From Bacteroidales bacterium (GTDB lineage Bacteria > Bacteroidota > Bacteroidia > Bacteroidales > WCHB1-69): a DNA stretch of 53,679 bases. The stretch is taken from positions 1-53,679 of the forward strand of contig JAFXTE010000023.1 of the NCBI GenBank assembly GCA_017525245.1. Reading direction: 5' to 3'. Positions 16,333 through 26,091 of this stretch are shown here, piece after piece (the first letter of the stretch is position 1; every line of letters starts with the position of its first letter). Below the pieces are notes generated by a model. That model was given only the letters and a program-made list of their open reading frames with translations, made no database searches and was not told the origin of the DNA. Position numbers and translations under genes: made by a program.

Positions 16333-18951
16333 TTATCGTTGTCCAAATCTCGTTCTTGTCAACCAACAGAATCTTTGTAGCCTTTGTGGATTTGCAGAGA
16401 AAAAATCCCGTGCATGATGAGACCACAAACCATCTGCATTATCTTTTTTAGTAGAAATCCTTGTGATTCGAATCACACACACTATGCCGTCGCCAACACC
16501 TTCGTCTTTTATGGAATTGTACGCGCCCCTTGTCATCAATCCCATGCAATAAAGCCCCACGTCATATCGAAGTTTAGTGTTGTCTATATTCAGATATTCT
16601 TTCCAATCATAATTGGCTGGGGTACCGGTTTTAGAAAAAAGCATCAAACGATTATTACCTATAAGATGCATATTTTCATTAACATTGGTTACCACATCAT
16701 ACATTGAGCTTAACAATCCATAGTTATGGTCTTTTTGTGCAGCCGCTAGGGTATCGAGAAAGCGATCCCATAAATCGTAATCGTAGTCCGGAATAATAGC
16801 AGGGGTGTTTTCAGTTGGATTTGTTATGCATACTTGGATTTTTCGTTTGGTGAGCATCCGACACCAAGCTTCTGCTAGTTTTAAGCAGCTCCACGAGTTA
16901 CTACCCTGCCCTAATACCCAAGGCCTAAGATTTCCGCTTACCGTATATGGTGGTTTATCAAAGTCTTCGTAGTGCATCACAGTCATGTCAGGACTTACTA
17001 TATCTACAGAATGTGTTTGGTCTTCATCGAGACGCCCCCAGCCTGGTATATTTCGCCAAATATAACGTTCCATCTTATAATTGGCATCATTTTCGTTTTC
17101 ACTTTCAGTATAGGAGTTAATATCGTATAGTTTTGCGAGATTTCTCATCAGCTGCATGTTGTTCCAATGAAACCGTCCGCTTTCTCTTTCGCTATAGTAT
17201 CCAAGATGCCCATCTTGCCCCCGTGCTGTAAAAACATCAGAATTAGCATTCGGCCTCGGCTGTCGATTCCCATTCAACGCTAACACCGTCATGGCAACAG
17301 GATATACATCGCACGATGCCGCAAGAAATTGCTCAATCGAACATCTACCCCACCAATGGGGAACAGATCCCCAGTATTCAACTGGGAATCCAAACATTTC
17401 TGCATTTCCGACATCACGCAAGCCATACATACGATTACTTACAGTATTTAAATCCATCAAGTTCGGTTCCGTTTGGACAGCAGCTAAAGTGAGTAATGGT
17501 TTGAACGTTGACCCTATATAACGTCTCGTCAATGCTGGGTTTTTACGACTTAATGCAACCTCCAGTGGAAGATTATCGTCTTCACTCCGATAATACGGCA
17601 TAGCAATAATAGCTCCAGTAGACATATCGATCACAGTAACTGACATCTCCCATCGGTCATCAGGTCTTCCAATTCCCCGACTTATAATATCGGATTTTAA
17701 CCCCTTGGTATATGTTTTTATTTCCTCCTCAAGCCATTTCGACAAGTACGGGTCAAGAGTTAATTGCACAGCAGAATCTATTCCGTTGTCAACAAGCATA
17801 TTGTACACTCCTCTCACTGCTTGCTGCGTAAACCTATCCGTCAGACTTGCATCTATCGCATATCGGCTAAGACCTTGATTGTTTCGTGTTGGACTTGACA
17901 TAGTAAAGATAGGGTTATGATGTGTAAGCATCATTTCGGCAACCTTTTTGTTTGTGTGGTCATAAAATGCAATTTTCAAATCTCTTGAAAAATCAACTGT
18001 GTCATAATTACCACCAGCAGAAGTCGGGTTGATATACGAAGGGCCTTCTCCTATTGCATAGAAGATGCAACGCAACCGGTCATCTGTTTTTGTGTACAAA
18101 GTCGTCTCATCAATGTACTTCAAGGTAAGTGTACCAATCCGTGTTCCTTGAGCATTCTGCAAGAAAAGTCCCACCTCCCTTGGCGAACATCTATAATCAT
18201 CCATCGAAAGGTTGACCATATTTATCGGGGCGTTTGCATGCAAGAACTCATGACCAGACAAATCTGCTGTAAAATAGATAGGCCTTGAACCCGAACATTG
18301 TTTGATTGGCAGAATATTTTTACCAAAAGAAAGGAAACAAAAATTATTTTCAGGAAACAAACCATAATCCGTTGCCATAATAGAACCTTTCCATATTTTT
18401 TTGTCGTGATACACACGGAAAAGAGAAGTTATGAGTCTAATGTCCCGTATTCTAATTTGGCCATTTTCTTTCTTGAATCTGATTTTGAAAAAATTAATGC
18501 TTGGGTCACTTCTCTGCTTTTCAAGCAAATTTTGCAGATTGCTGTTATAGAAATGTTCCTTGTCTTTTTCGTCTTTTATTTTAGTGGGATCAATGTCCGT
18601 AAGTCGGATATCCGATGTGTGTATAAAAGATGATTCGCTGAATTCGATATCGTCAGCATACGGTAGGCTGAAAGTCAGGGCTTTATATCGCCTGTTCAAG
18701 TCTTGAAGATTTTTTATTGAAACCACCGAGGTGTCCTCTATCAACAACAAATCCGCCAACAACTTGTTCGTTTTTTGAACGCCTTCCGAATCTTTTGACA
18801 AATTATAGGTTTGTGGCTTAGCTTCTTTACCTGAAGTGCTTTTGTGTAATACAATCGGTCCTACAACAAAAACACATAAAGCCACAATGCCAGTCAAACA
18901 CCAGCTAAATATCTTGTAGTTACTGTCTATTTTTGATGAAAAGTTTTGCAT
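16333..18951 (-). CDS. penicillin-binding-protein-like transpeptidase, 872 residues
   Basis: One N-terminal TM helix (IFSWCLTGIVALCVFVVGPI) anchors a large extracytoplasmic protein. The C-terminal half has the transpeptidase motifs: SxxK as STFK with Ser481, KTG in FSKTGTP at 774-776, and between them SCD at 546-548 where SxN is usual. The spacing fits a class B PBP. I see no glycosyltransferase domain; about 400 residues before the active site are of unknown fold. I chose the ATG at 18951 because it lies 10 nt after the previous gene; a start at 18990 would overlap that gene. Paired with the SEDS-like gene of the same operon, it suggests a dedicated cross-linking enzyme. It is clearly diverged from FtsI/PbpA. 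Confidence 0.82.
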   Translation of the reverse strand: MQNFSSKIDSNYKIFSWCLTGIVALCVFVVGPIVLHKSTSGKEAKPQTYNLSKDSEGVQKTNKLLADLLLIEDTSVVSIKNLQDLNRRYKALTFSLPYADDIEFSESSFIHTSDIRLTDIDPTKIKDEKDKEHFYNSNLQNLLEKQRSDPSINFFKIRFKKENGQIRIRDIRLITSLFRVYHDKKIWKGSIMATDYGLFPENNFCFLSFGKNILPIKQCSGSRPIYFTADLSGHEFLHANAPINMVNLSMDDYRCSPREVGLFLQNAQGTRIGTLTLKYIDETTLYTKTDDRLRCIFYAIGEGPSYINPTSAGGNYDTVDFSRDLKIAFYDHTNKKVAEMMLTHHNPIFTMSSPTRNNQGLSRYAIDASLTDRFTQQAVRGVYNMLVDNGIDSAVQLTLDPYLSKWLEEEIKTYTKGLKSDIISRGIGRPDDRWEMSVTVIDMSTGAIIAMPYYRSEDDNLPLEVALSRKNPALTRRYIGSTFKPLLTLAAVQTEPNLMDLNTVSNRMYGLRDVGNAEMFGFPVEYWGSVPHWWGRCSIEQFLAASCDVYPVAMTVLALNGNRQPRPNANSDVFTARGQDGHLGYYSERESGRFHWNNMQLMRNLAKLYDINSYTESENENDANYKMERYIWRNIPGWGRLDEDQTHSVDIVSPDMTVMHYEDFDKPPYTVSGNLRPWVLGQGSNSWSCLKLAEAWCRMLTKRKIQVCITNPTENTPAIIPDYDYDLWDRFLDTLAAAQKDHNYGLLSSMYDVVTNVNENMHLIGNNRLMLFSKTGTPANYDWKEYLNIDNTKLRYDVGLYCMGLMTRGAYNSIKDEGVGDGIVCVIRITRISTKKDNADGLWSHHARDFFSANPQRLQRFCWLTRTRFGQR

Positions 18952-18961
18952 AACCTTAACT

Positions 18962-21961
18962 CTATTTTTTTTGATAGGTTTTAATCTCATTCAATTGCTG
19001 AATAATCCATAGGTAGTAGTCAGTTCGTCCCAATGTCCGCAAATGCCCATTTTTTCGCTCAAAATCTGTATTGTCAATAACTCTCCCATTACAACTCACA
19101 ACATTACATCCTTGCAACGTATCATTTGCCAAGATTTGCATCATTAGAGGGTTTGTGCTGCTGACAGAAACATTGATGGTATCTCTCGGATGTTTGCTAT
19201 CAATGCATTTTAACCGTAACGAAATAGTGTCGGCTGATGATTTATGTAAATTGTCCAACGCAAAACTGTAATATTCCACAAGGGGTCTCAAGCGTGAAAT
19301 GAACCAAATGCTATCGGAACTAATATGAAGACAGAATGTCGAATCCACATTTGAAACTTTCATTTCAACGAAAGCGGAAACATCGTGTTGGTACAGCGAA
19401 TCAAGATATTTGTTCGCAAACAACAGTATTGGATGTATGGAGTCTAACGGAACACAATTCCATCCTAAAGAATCAGAGACAGTATCGTTTATCAACATTT
19501 TGTAGTAAAGAGTATCGATTGGCAAAGCTGGGGGTTGTGGATCCAGAGGTGTCGGGAGCGATTTATCACAGCCCCTCATCAGTATCACCAAAGAGATAGC
19601 GATCCCCACAATAACTGCAAGTGCAACGATACAAAACATAATCCATTTCCTGCCCCAACCCTTTATTGTTTGTACCAACCTATTGAATAAGGATTTCGGC
19701 ATTGACGATTTCAAGCAATCTGCCTCGTTCTCACGTCCTGTGTTTTTAAGTAATGCCATGAGGTTTTTTGTGGAATGCTTTAAGAATAGTTTCGCTTCAC
19801 GAGAAATATTCTTGCTCTTTTCGGCAGTGTTGAGATGGGTATAGTAATCAATGTATTTTGAGCACAATTTTTTCTTATCCTCATCGCCGAGTTCAAAAAT
19901 TCTATTTGCTATCAATTCAAACCACTTGGAAACACACGTTTGAGGCTTGTCAAGAAGTTTCCAAAATGACATTTTATCCAAAGAGGTCTCCGACAGTAAT
20001 TCCTCACGAATATATCTGACGGCCATGCCATTTAATACTTTGTCACGTTTGTCAACAACTCGTTTTTCCTTTATATTGTACAAATCCTGAAGATATACGA
20101 CTATTTGATTACCACTTGTTCTGTCATCAGATTTGATTATTTGGTTGATTCTGTCGCCTGTAATTGCATTTAATACGAAATCGGAACAACCATCTTTGAG
20201 GGTTGCAATCAAACCGCTCAAGTCGTTCATCTTAAGAGAGAAGTATTTTTCCGAAAGTAATACACCGATTTCTTTGGACTCAAAGGAATTCAATAACGAA
20301 GATAAATCTTCCTCGAATTTTCTGCTGTCAACAGGTCGCGATGCATTGTCAATATCATCTTTAATTGACGGGAAGAATCTTCTGCCGTAGCGACATGCGA
20401 TATCAGCATAATCATTCAATGTCGCCCTTAGAGGAGCAACTTTATCATATAGTATTTTACAATCGTCTTCTGTGAATCGCTTTTGTATTTTTTTGAAAAG
20501 TTCCGGAGGAATCCTATCAACCCAATTGACGTTGAATGGCAATTTGATAATATCTCGACGATTATTCATTTTGCCAAACAGTCGATTGAAGTCCGCCCAG
20601 TTCTTAACAACGAACGATTTTTCCAAAGAGAGACCAAAATAGGGATTGTCCAAGCGGGCGATTTTCTCGTCCTCTGTCCATTTTTTTGCTGAGTCTTTGA
20701 TTTTATCCTGTAGATTCTTTGACAAATCTGATCTGGGGTTGTCAGCACAAGCATCAACAAGTCTGCTATCTGCCAACACCTTTCCTTCGATGACTTTGCG
20801 AATTTCGGAAATATCTTTATTGTTGTCGTAAATATCAGACAATTGTTGAAAAGAACCTGATTTGTTCACATTATCCTTAAGCAGAGTGATGTAAGTATTG
20901 TCGTTTCTCAAATCAGGGTATTCCTTAAAAACAGCTTTGCTAAATGTTTTTGTCATCCCCAGCACCGAAAGCCATAACATTCGAAGTGACACATCCTTGT
21001 GCAAATAAGAGTGGTTGCCAGCGTTGAACCACCTTTCAATAGCCACAACATCAGTGGTTGAAAGAGATTTAGCTTTGTCCACCGTAAGACAAGGAAAATC
21101 GTCTATCTTTTTTCCCACCGTGCCCACAAGAGTGGAAAAATCTCTAGTTGACAACACCCTATCGGTATTGTACACTGACATTAACCTATCAAAAACAGCC
21201 ATTTCCCGTTCATCAACAGCTCCGAACTTTCCACAAATAGTGTCAGTTCTCCAATCAACAGTTATGGCATCAGCCGCCCACTCTCCCCAATCGGAAACAT
21301 CATCGAAAATGGCAAATACAACTATTTCAGTTGCTATTTGATCATAGACCCTTGACTTGTTCTCAACACCGTATGCCACCGACACATATCGTCGCCAAAA
21401 TTCAGGCAGTTGGGACACAGCTGCAAGTATGGTCTTCAACTTGGTGGCATTACGAACGGCGTCCCCTTTCACCTTATCTCCATCACCCAGCTTGACGAAA
21501 ACTTTTTTGTTCCCCAAAACACCTTGAATAATAGCATTTTTAAGAAGTTGTACATCTCCACTCATTGAAACAATCGGGGTTGTCAATGGCACCTCCACTT
21601 CATTGGAAGCACCATAGTATCGGGATGTATATTCCTTGAATTTGTCTAATGACGGCAACAAAGTTGAATACGAGTATTGTATTTTCTCAAACTCCGATGG
21701 GCTAAGCTCATATAACGCACGTTCATCGTACCAACGGTTATGCTCAGGAAAGGCCGTGAATTTCGCCTGATAATGCATAATAGTATAAAGACCAGTACTT
21801 GGATAGAGGAAAAACAACATCGAAGCATAGTCTTCAGAGGCGAAAAAATCAGACATCAATATTGCTCCTCGTTCCGAAACTTTATTAGTAACGGAAAGTA
21901 TACCATCCGCCCTATCGTTTACCGTGGAGCCCAAGACCTTATGTTCAGCAATAATAATCAT
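18962..21961 (-). CDS. GTPase-associated protein 1 (GAP1)-like protein with C-terminal TM helix, 999 residues
   Basis: The N-terminal 250 residues (KVLGSTVNDRADGILSVTNK, then FRLSPSE-like YELSPSEFEKIQYSYSTL, LPEFWRRYVSVAYGV) have the layout I associate with GTPase-associated protein 1, the usual partner of double-GTPase proteins in predicted conflict systems. The middle is mostly helical. A TM helix at about 772-797 (WIMFCIVALAVIVGIAISLV) is followed by roughly 200 residues outside the membrane. It is thus a large cytoplasmic scaffold tied to the envelope. It lies 10 nt after the GTPase gene and 10 nt before the transpeptidase. The family call is from memory of pattern, not a profile search. 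Confidence 0.6.
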   Translation of the reverse strand: MIIIAEHKVLGSTVNDRADGILSVTNKVSERGAILMSDFFASEDYASMLFFLYPSTGLYTIMHYQAKFTAFPEHNRWYDERALYELSPSEFEKIQYSYSTLLPSLDKFKEYTSRYYGASNEVEVPLTTPIVSMSGDVQLLKNAIIQGVLGNKKVFVKLGDGDKVKGDAVRNATKLKTILAAVSQLPEFWRRYVSVAYGVENKSRVYDQIATEIVVFAIFDDVSDWGEWAADAITVDWRTDTICGKFGAVDEREMAVFDRLMSVYNTDRVLSTRDFSTLVGTVGKKIDDFPCLTVDKAKSLSTTDVVAIERWFNAGNHSYLHKDVSLRMLWLSVLGMTKTFSKAVFKEYPDLRNDNTYITLLKDNVNKSGSFQQLSDIYDNNKDISEIRKVIEGKVLADSRLVDACADNPRSDLSKNLQDKIKDSAKKWTEDEKIARLDNPYFGLSLEKSFVVKNWADFNRLFGKMNNRRDIIKLPFNVNWVDRIPPELFKKIQKRFTEDDCKILYDKVAPLRATLNDYADIACRYGRRFFPSIKDDIDNASRPVDSRKFEEDLSSLLNSFESKEIGVLLSEKYFSLKMNDLSGLIATLKDGCSDFVLNAITGDRINQIIKSDDRTSGNQIVVYLQDLYNIKEKRVVDKRDKVLNGMAVRYIREELLSETSLDKMSFWKLLDKPQTCVSKWFELIANRIFELGDEDKKKLCSKYIDYYTHLNTAEKSKNISREAKLFLKHSTKNLMALLKNTGRENEADCLKSSMPKSLFNRLVQTIKGWGRKWIMFCIVALAVIVGIAISLVILMRGCDKSLPTPLDPQPPALPIDTLYYKMLINDTVSDSLGWNCVPLDSIHPILLFANKYLDSLYQHDVSAFVEMKVSNVDSTFCLHISSDSIWFISRLRPLVEYYSFALDNLHKSSADTISLRLKCIDSKHPRDTINVSVSSTNPLMMQILANDTLQGCNVVSCNGRVIDNTDFERKNGHLRTLGRTDYYLWIIQQLNEIKTYQKK

Positions 21962-21971
21962 TTGTGCAGAT

Positions 21972-24218
21972 TTAGTTTCTGTCTGTTCCCCTAATAAAAT
22001 TCAGAAAATCACCAATAGCATCCAAACTTTGCGGAAGCATCCTTCCTCTGTTTTTCATAACATCCTCCATAAGCTGAAGTGAGCCGAAAAAGCACCTAAG
22101 GCGTGCATCTTTAGAACGTCCCATAATACCCTCCTCCCCGAATTCATCAATGGTATATTTATCATCTACTGGAGTTGCAATAAAATATGTATGTTGAGGT
22201 ATATTGCAAAGGGTGCTTTCTCCTATTATTCCTTTAAATATATCTAATGCGTCTTCAATTTTTTGCTTAGCTTTGGCATCTATATTAACAATGTTAAGAG
22301 GTGGGGTTATATTTTTGCAATTTTCACACATAGTTCTGCAAGCAACAAAACAACTTGGTATTTCCTCATTCTCTTCACCTATAGTTTTGCCAACAGAGGC
22401 TGCCGCTGCCGAATAGATAATATTATGGCAATGCTTTTCTTCTATCCTTATATTCTCATAATAGGATTTAAACACATCCTTATCAAAAAATGTATCGGCA
22501 CCTTTTATTCCCAAATAAATATTCTTGCCTAAATCCCTTAATGGTCTGAGACTGATGGCATCATTAAACCACTGCTCCGATTCTTGTTGTCCGACAGAAG
22601 AATTGTTTAATATTTTATCAATAAGCACTATATCTGTTGCGTTAAACAAAAAATGGTAGAAATAAAAATTATATGCAACGTGTGTTTTGTAGAGTTCTTC
22701 ATTTATTCCTAATCTTATGTTATTTATATCAAGATCGGGAAACAAATCCACTAGGGCGTTGTATATCGAATCCGCATCAAAGTCATAAAAATTATTTATA
22801 AACTCCTCCCCTGTTATTTCATCGCTATGATCACATTTGTATTTGGTCTCCATATACGATAGTACATCTTCCTTCGTGGCATATTCACGGTGCCTAACAA
22901 CATTTATTGCTTTTGTTTGATACGTGTTGGAAAGAGTATTCGTAGGACTATTATTAGATTCACTATCCTCAGGATTATGATTTGTTTTCCCATTAAGCTC
23001 AATTGTCTGCACTTGATTCTCGTGTGAGTCTTTCCATGTTTTCGCAATAAAAAGTTTCTTTTTAGATTTCTTCAAACCATCATACAAAAGGCTGCATAAC
23101 GCGAAACGATCTATCGTGACTTTTTCGTTGTTAATAGTTGCTTCTTCTTTTTTTACAGCCTCACCAGGTATATCTAAAAAACTGAATTTAAAAGTTTTCG
23201 TTCCGTCAGAAAATTCCGAACAATAATGATTTTTATGACGGCAGGCATAGTTAGGTGTTTGAGGAGTCAGACGATACCCTGGAGCTTCTGTATCGGCCTT
23301 AAAGACGCTAAAAGGCCTGAACCTACCTATATTCGAGTCCACTCTCCTATAGTTCAAAAATTTTCCATTGGTCAAAAGACTGACAACATCTTCCAAAAAA
23401 TATGTTTTTCCAGCAGCAGGAGTACCCACCACTGCCAAACGGATATCGTTTTTATCCGTCTTGAACAAATCTCGTAATTTCAATTTCATAACTATTATAT
23501 TATTATGGTTATTAAATAAGATTTTTTTACTTCCTATTATTCTCATATTACACTTTCCTGCCATCCTGTTAACGATCTCCGCCAAAAGAGGTTCGTAAGC
23601 AGGAGCAAAATCCAAATCGCAAAGCAAATTTATGGGCATGGAAAAAGTCCTCCCTGTATCACGATGCTTATATTGGCAGCTATCCTCGCCGTAAAGAGGC
23701 AACAAAAATGATGGTCCCTTGAGTTTCGTTTTGCTACTGTATGGAGAACCCGTCAATGCGGAATAGATGGCAACAGCCTTTTCGGTATCATTCCGACATT
23801 CTCCGATTGTTTCCATCACATTCTCCACAGCGGTGAGCACAAGAATGCTGTCGTTTCTTCGCTTTTCTTCCATCATCACATTACGCACCCGCAGAATGTC
23901 AATTCTGTTTTCCTGATATTCGTCAGCAGGACATATCATAACAATTAACTCGTATTTGTTTGCCCATTCGCGCAAGGTGCCAAGATTATTGCAGTCGCCG
24001 CTGTATGGCTCGTACACCACAACAGCAGTAAATTCTTTTTCCTTACCCTTTATGTTTTTACTCACCGTCAACATATTACCCTTGGCAGAAACCGCGAAGC
24101 CGCAACACTTTTTGGACCAACAACTGGTATACACCTCCGCCAATCGTGTCGCAAAAACGTTCACATCACGATTTGGAAGATTCCCAAAATACAATATGTT
24201 CACGATGAGATCAGGCAT
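21972..24218 (-). CDS. P-loop GTPase resembling double-GTPase (DO-GTPase) proteins, 748 residues
   Basis: LAVVGTPAAGKTYF gives a Walker A with Lys271, and FSFLDIPGEAV near residue 347 fits the G3 DxxG motif with the PGE extension seen in DO-GTPases. TDIVLIDKIL may serve as the G4 region. Residues 1-250 form a separate domain without a P-loop (LREWANKYELIVMICPADEY, LVLTAVENVMETIG) and could be a degenerate nucleotide-binding domain. A Cys cluster (CRTMCENC) may bind metal. The gene is 3 nt from the upstream membrane protein and 10 nt from the GAP1-like gene. It is probably the nucleotide-driven switch of the system. GTP rather than ATP specificity is inferred from the G3 motif. Confidence 0.7.
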   Translation of the reverse strand: MPDLIVNILYFGNLPNRDVNVFATRLAEVYTSCWSKKCCGFAVSAKGNMLTVSKNIKGKEKEFTAVVVYEPYSGDCNNLGTLREWANKYELIVMICPADEYQENRIDILRVRNVMMEEKRRNDSILVLTAVENVMETIGECRNDTEKAVAIYSALTGSPYSSKTKLKGPSFLLPLYGEDSCQYKHRDTGRTFSMPINLLCDLDFAPAYEPLLAEIVNRMAGKCNMRIIGSKKILFNNHNNIIVMKLKLRDLFKTDKNDIRLAVVGTPAAGKTYFLEDVVSLLTNGKFLNYRRVDSNIGRFRPFSVFKADTEAPGYRLTPQTPNYACRHKNHYCSEFSDGTKTFKFSFLDIPGEAVKKEEATINNEKVTIDRFALCSLLYDGLKKSKKKLFIAKTWKDSHENQVQTIELNGKTNHNPEDSESNNSPTNTLSNTYQTKAINVVRHREYATKEDVLSYMETKYKCDHSDEITGEEFINNFYDFDADSIYNALVDLFPDLDINNIRLGINEELYKTHVAYNFYFYHFLFNATDIVLIDKILNNSSVGQQESEQWFNDAISLRPLRDLGKNIYLGIKGADTFFDKDVFKSYYENIRIEEKHCHNIIYSAAAASVGKTIGEENEEIPSCFVACRTMCENCKNITPPLNIVNIDAKAKQKIEDALDIFKGIIGESTLCNIPQHTYFIATPVDDKYTIDEFGEEGIMGRSKDARLRCFFGSLQLMEDVMKNRGRMLPQSLDAIGDFLNFIRGTDRN

Positions 24219-24221
24219 TTT

Positions 24222-25562
24222 CTATTCTTTTCGGCGTTTGGTGTAGGCTACAAATATGCTGAGCAGAAGGGGCAGCACATCAATGGTTGCACTAAGCATT
24301 ATGCTGAGATAAAGCAAGCGGCTTTCAAACTGGCGGTCGTATCTTATAAAAGGATTCTTTTCTTCGGCAGCCACAATTTCCTTTCCATCTTCATTTGATG
24401 AAGTGACAACACCTTGGAATGCTCCAAGAAGTTTGTTGATGGACGAAAACCTATCGTCGCGCGTTTTCTTGAGGCGGTTTATTGCCCAACAAACAGTATC
24501 GTTAGAATTGTCAAAAGTGTATTTTTTCGCCACACACAACGAATCCTGATTGATTCGTGCAATGTTAGCATCGAGATCAAAAATGAATCTGGTTAACGTG
24601 GAAAGGTCTTGTTTCGTAAAATTGTCTTTATCGTTTTGGTATGAATTACACATCTGGGTGATGGAATCTTGTGTGTCATACATATTTTCAGCTGTTACAC
24701 AAATTCCTCTTAAGACATTCAGAGCGTTTCTTTCTTTCTCTATTCCTTTCTCCTTTTTTGACGCTTGAATTCTCAAAGCATTTGCTCTTGAATAATAATT
24801 GTTCCGTGCTCTATAGTTTTCTTCATTATTCATCACTTTTGCCTTATTGTCATAATCCTCTGCCCTATCATTAAGATTGTTTATATCCGACAAAACGCCC
24901 GATAAACTTTCTGAAATGTCAACGGTGTCTTTAATTACTGATTCACGAATATGGCTTATAACCGGTCCTTGCTGTCTTATATACATCTCGCACGCCTGAA
25001 CATCCCTACTCATATTCTGCGTGTCGCTAATATTGTCGTAAAAATGGATGAAATTGAAGCTAAATGCCGTCGCGATGTCAAACAGGATATAAAAAATACT
25101 ATATGCCACGATGTGTTTTCCGGCCGATATCATCAATAAGCAGAACAAAAGTGCCAGGCATATCAGTGTCGAAAATGCCAACAAGAAGAATCCCCCTTTC
25201 CCTGAGACATAAAGAAATTTCAACCCTTTTAGAGTGGCCCAAAATGTAAGACCAAGGAATCCTATCACAACCACATAATACAGCAGGCTCAACCATGACA
25301 TTTCATTAAACAGTTCCCTAAAAGAGAAAACCTTGTGTTCTTCGGAATCTATTCTCACAATATCTATGTCGTCAACCCTATTTCGCCATTTTTTATAGAT
25401 CAAACCTGTTATTGCTCCCGTCAACAGCAATATCATAAAAATGATTACCGTATGGAATTGGGGGTAACCATAGAGAAAGTATATTGTCAGGAATGTGGCC
25501 GGCAGTATCCAAAACAGATTTGGGATAGCCCAGGAAAGCAAAAATTCCAAAAACTTTTTCAT
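24222..25562 (-). CDS. polytopic membrane protein with central coiled coil, 446 residues
   Basis: Four or five hydrophobic helices fill the first 170 residues (for example LLYYVVVIGFLGLTFWATL and HIVAYSIFYILFDIATAFSF). A charged helical stretch of about 200 residues follows, of coiled-coil type (NNLNDRAEDYDNKAKVMNNE), and one further TM helix near the C-terminus (LLYLSIMLSATIDVLPLLLS) leads to a short basic tail. The shape resembles membrane proteins with a long extracytoplasmic or cytoplasmic coiled coil used as a spacer. No family is recognised. It is coupled to the GTPase gene with only 3 nt between them, which argues for a joint complex. Confidence 0.75.
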   Translation of the reverse strand: MKKFLEFLLSWAIPNLFWILPATFLTIYFLYGYPQFHTVIIFMILLLTGAITGLIYKKWRNRVDDIDIVRIDSEEHKVFSFRELFNEMSWLSLLYYVVVIGFLGLTFWATLKGLKFLYVSGKGGFFLLAFSTLICLALLFCLLMISAGKHIVAYSIFYILFDIATAFSFNFIHFYDNISDTQNMSRDVQACEMYIRQQGPVISHIRESVIKDTVDISESLSGVLSDINNLNDRAEDYDNKAKVMNNEENYRARNNYYSRANALRIQASKKEKGIEKERNALNVLRGICVTAENMYDTQDSITQMCNSYQNDKDNFTKQDLSTLTRFIFDLDANIARINQDSLCVAKKYTFDNSNDTVCWAINRLKKTRDDRFSSINKLLGAFQGVVTSSNEDGKEIVAAEEKNPFIRYDRQFESRLLYLSIMLSATIDVLPLLLSIFVAYTKRRKE

Positions 25563-25583
25563 TATATTGTCTTTATTGGTGCT

Positions 25584-26048
25584 CTAATCATCTAAAAGCA
25601 AATTCAACATGTTTTGTGCGCTTTCGCTTCCTTGTTCAGCGGCTTTGCGATACCATTTTATGGCTTCATCACGGTTTTCCTTCACACCTAATCCATAATG
25701 GTACATGGCTCCGAGACTGTCTTGCGCCGCCGCATAACCTTGCTCAGCGGAAAGGAGATACCATTTCAACGCCTGTGAAATATCTTTCACACAACCTTCT
25801 CCAAAATAAAACATATAGCCAATGTGGAATTGGGCTTTGGCATCTCCTTGTTCAGCGGCTCTACTGTACCATTTCAATGCCTCTGCATAATTCTGCTCCA
25901 CATCCACTCCTTCGTAATACAATTCACCAACCATTATTTGGGCTCTGGCATCTCCATTCTCTGCTTGCTTTAGTAAGGCAGCCCATAACAGTTTCTTTGC
26001 CTCCATAGTCACATTGTCGTCTTTAACTTTTAAATCATTATTTTTCAT
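25584..26048 (-). CDS. Sel1-like repeat (TPR-type) protein, 154 residues
   Basis: At least three Sel1 repeats are visible, each about 36 residues with the core AxxxLGxxYxxGxGVxxNxxEAxKWYxxAAEQG: ARAQIMVGELYYEGV, AKAQFHIGYMFYFGEG and AAAQDSLGAMYHYGLG. Such repeats form a protein-binding solenoid. There is no signal peptide, so it should be cytoplasmic. It lies between the SEDS-like gene (43 nt) and the coiled-coil membrane protein (21 nt), and is probably an adaptor within the complex. Confidence 0.9.
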   Translation of the reverse strand: MKNNDLKVKDDNVTMEAKKLLWAALLKQAENGDARAQIMVGELYYEGVDVEQNYAEALKWYSRAAEQGDAKAQFHIGYMFYFGEGCVKDISQALKWYLLSAEQGYAAAQDSLGAMYHYGLGVKENRDEAIKWYRKAAEQGSESAQNMLNLLLDD

Positions 26049-26091
26049 AACTCTATCTTATTAAACTTTAATAAACATTTTTATTTCACAT

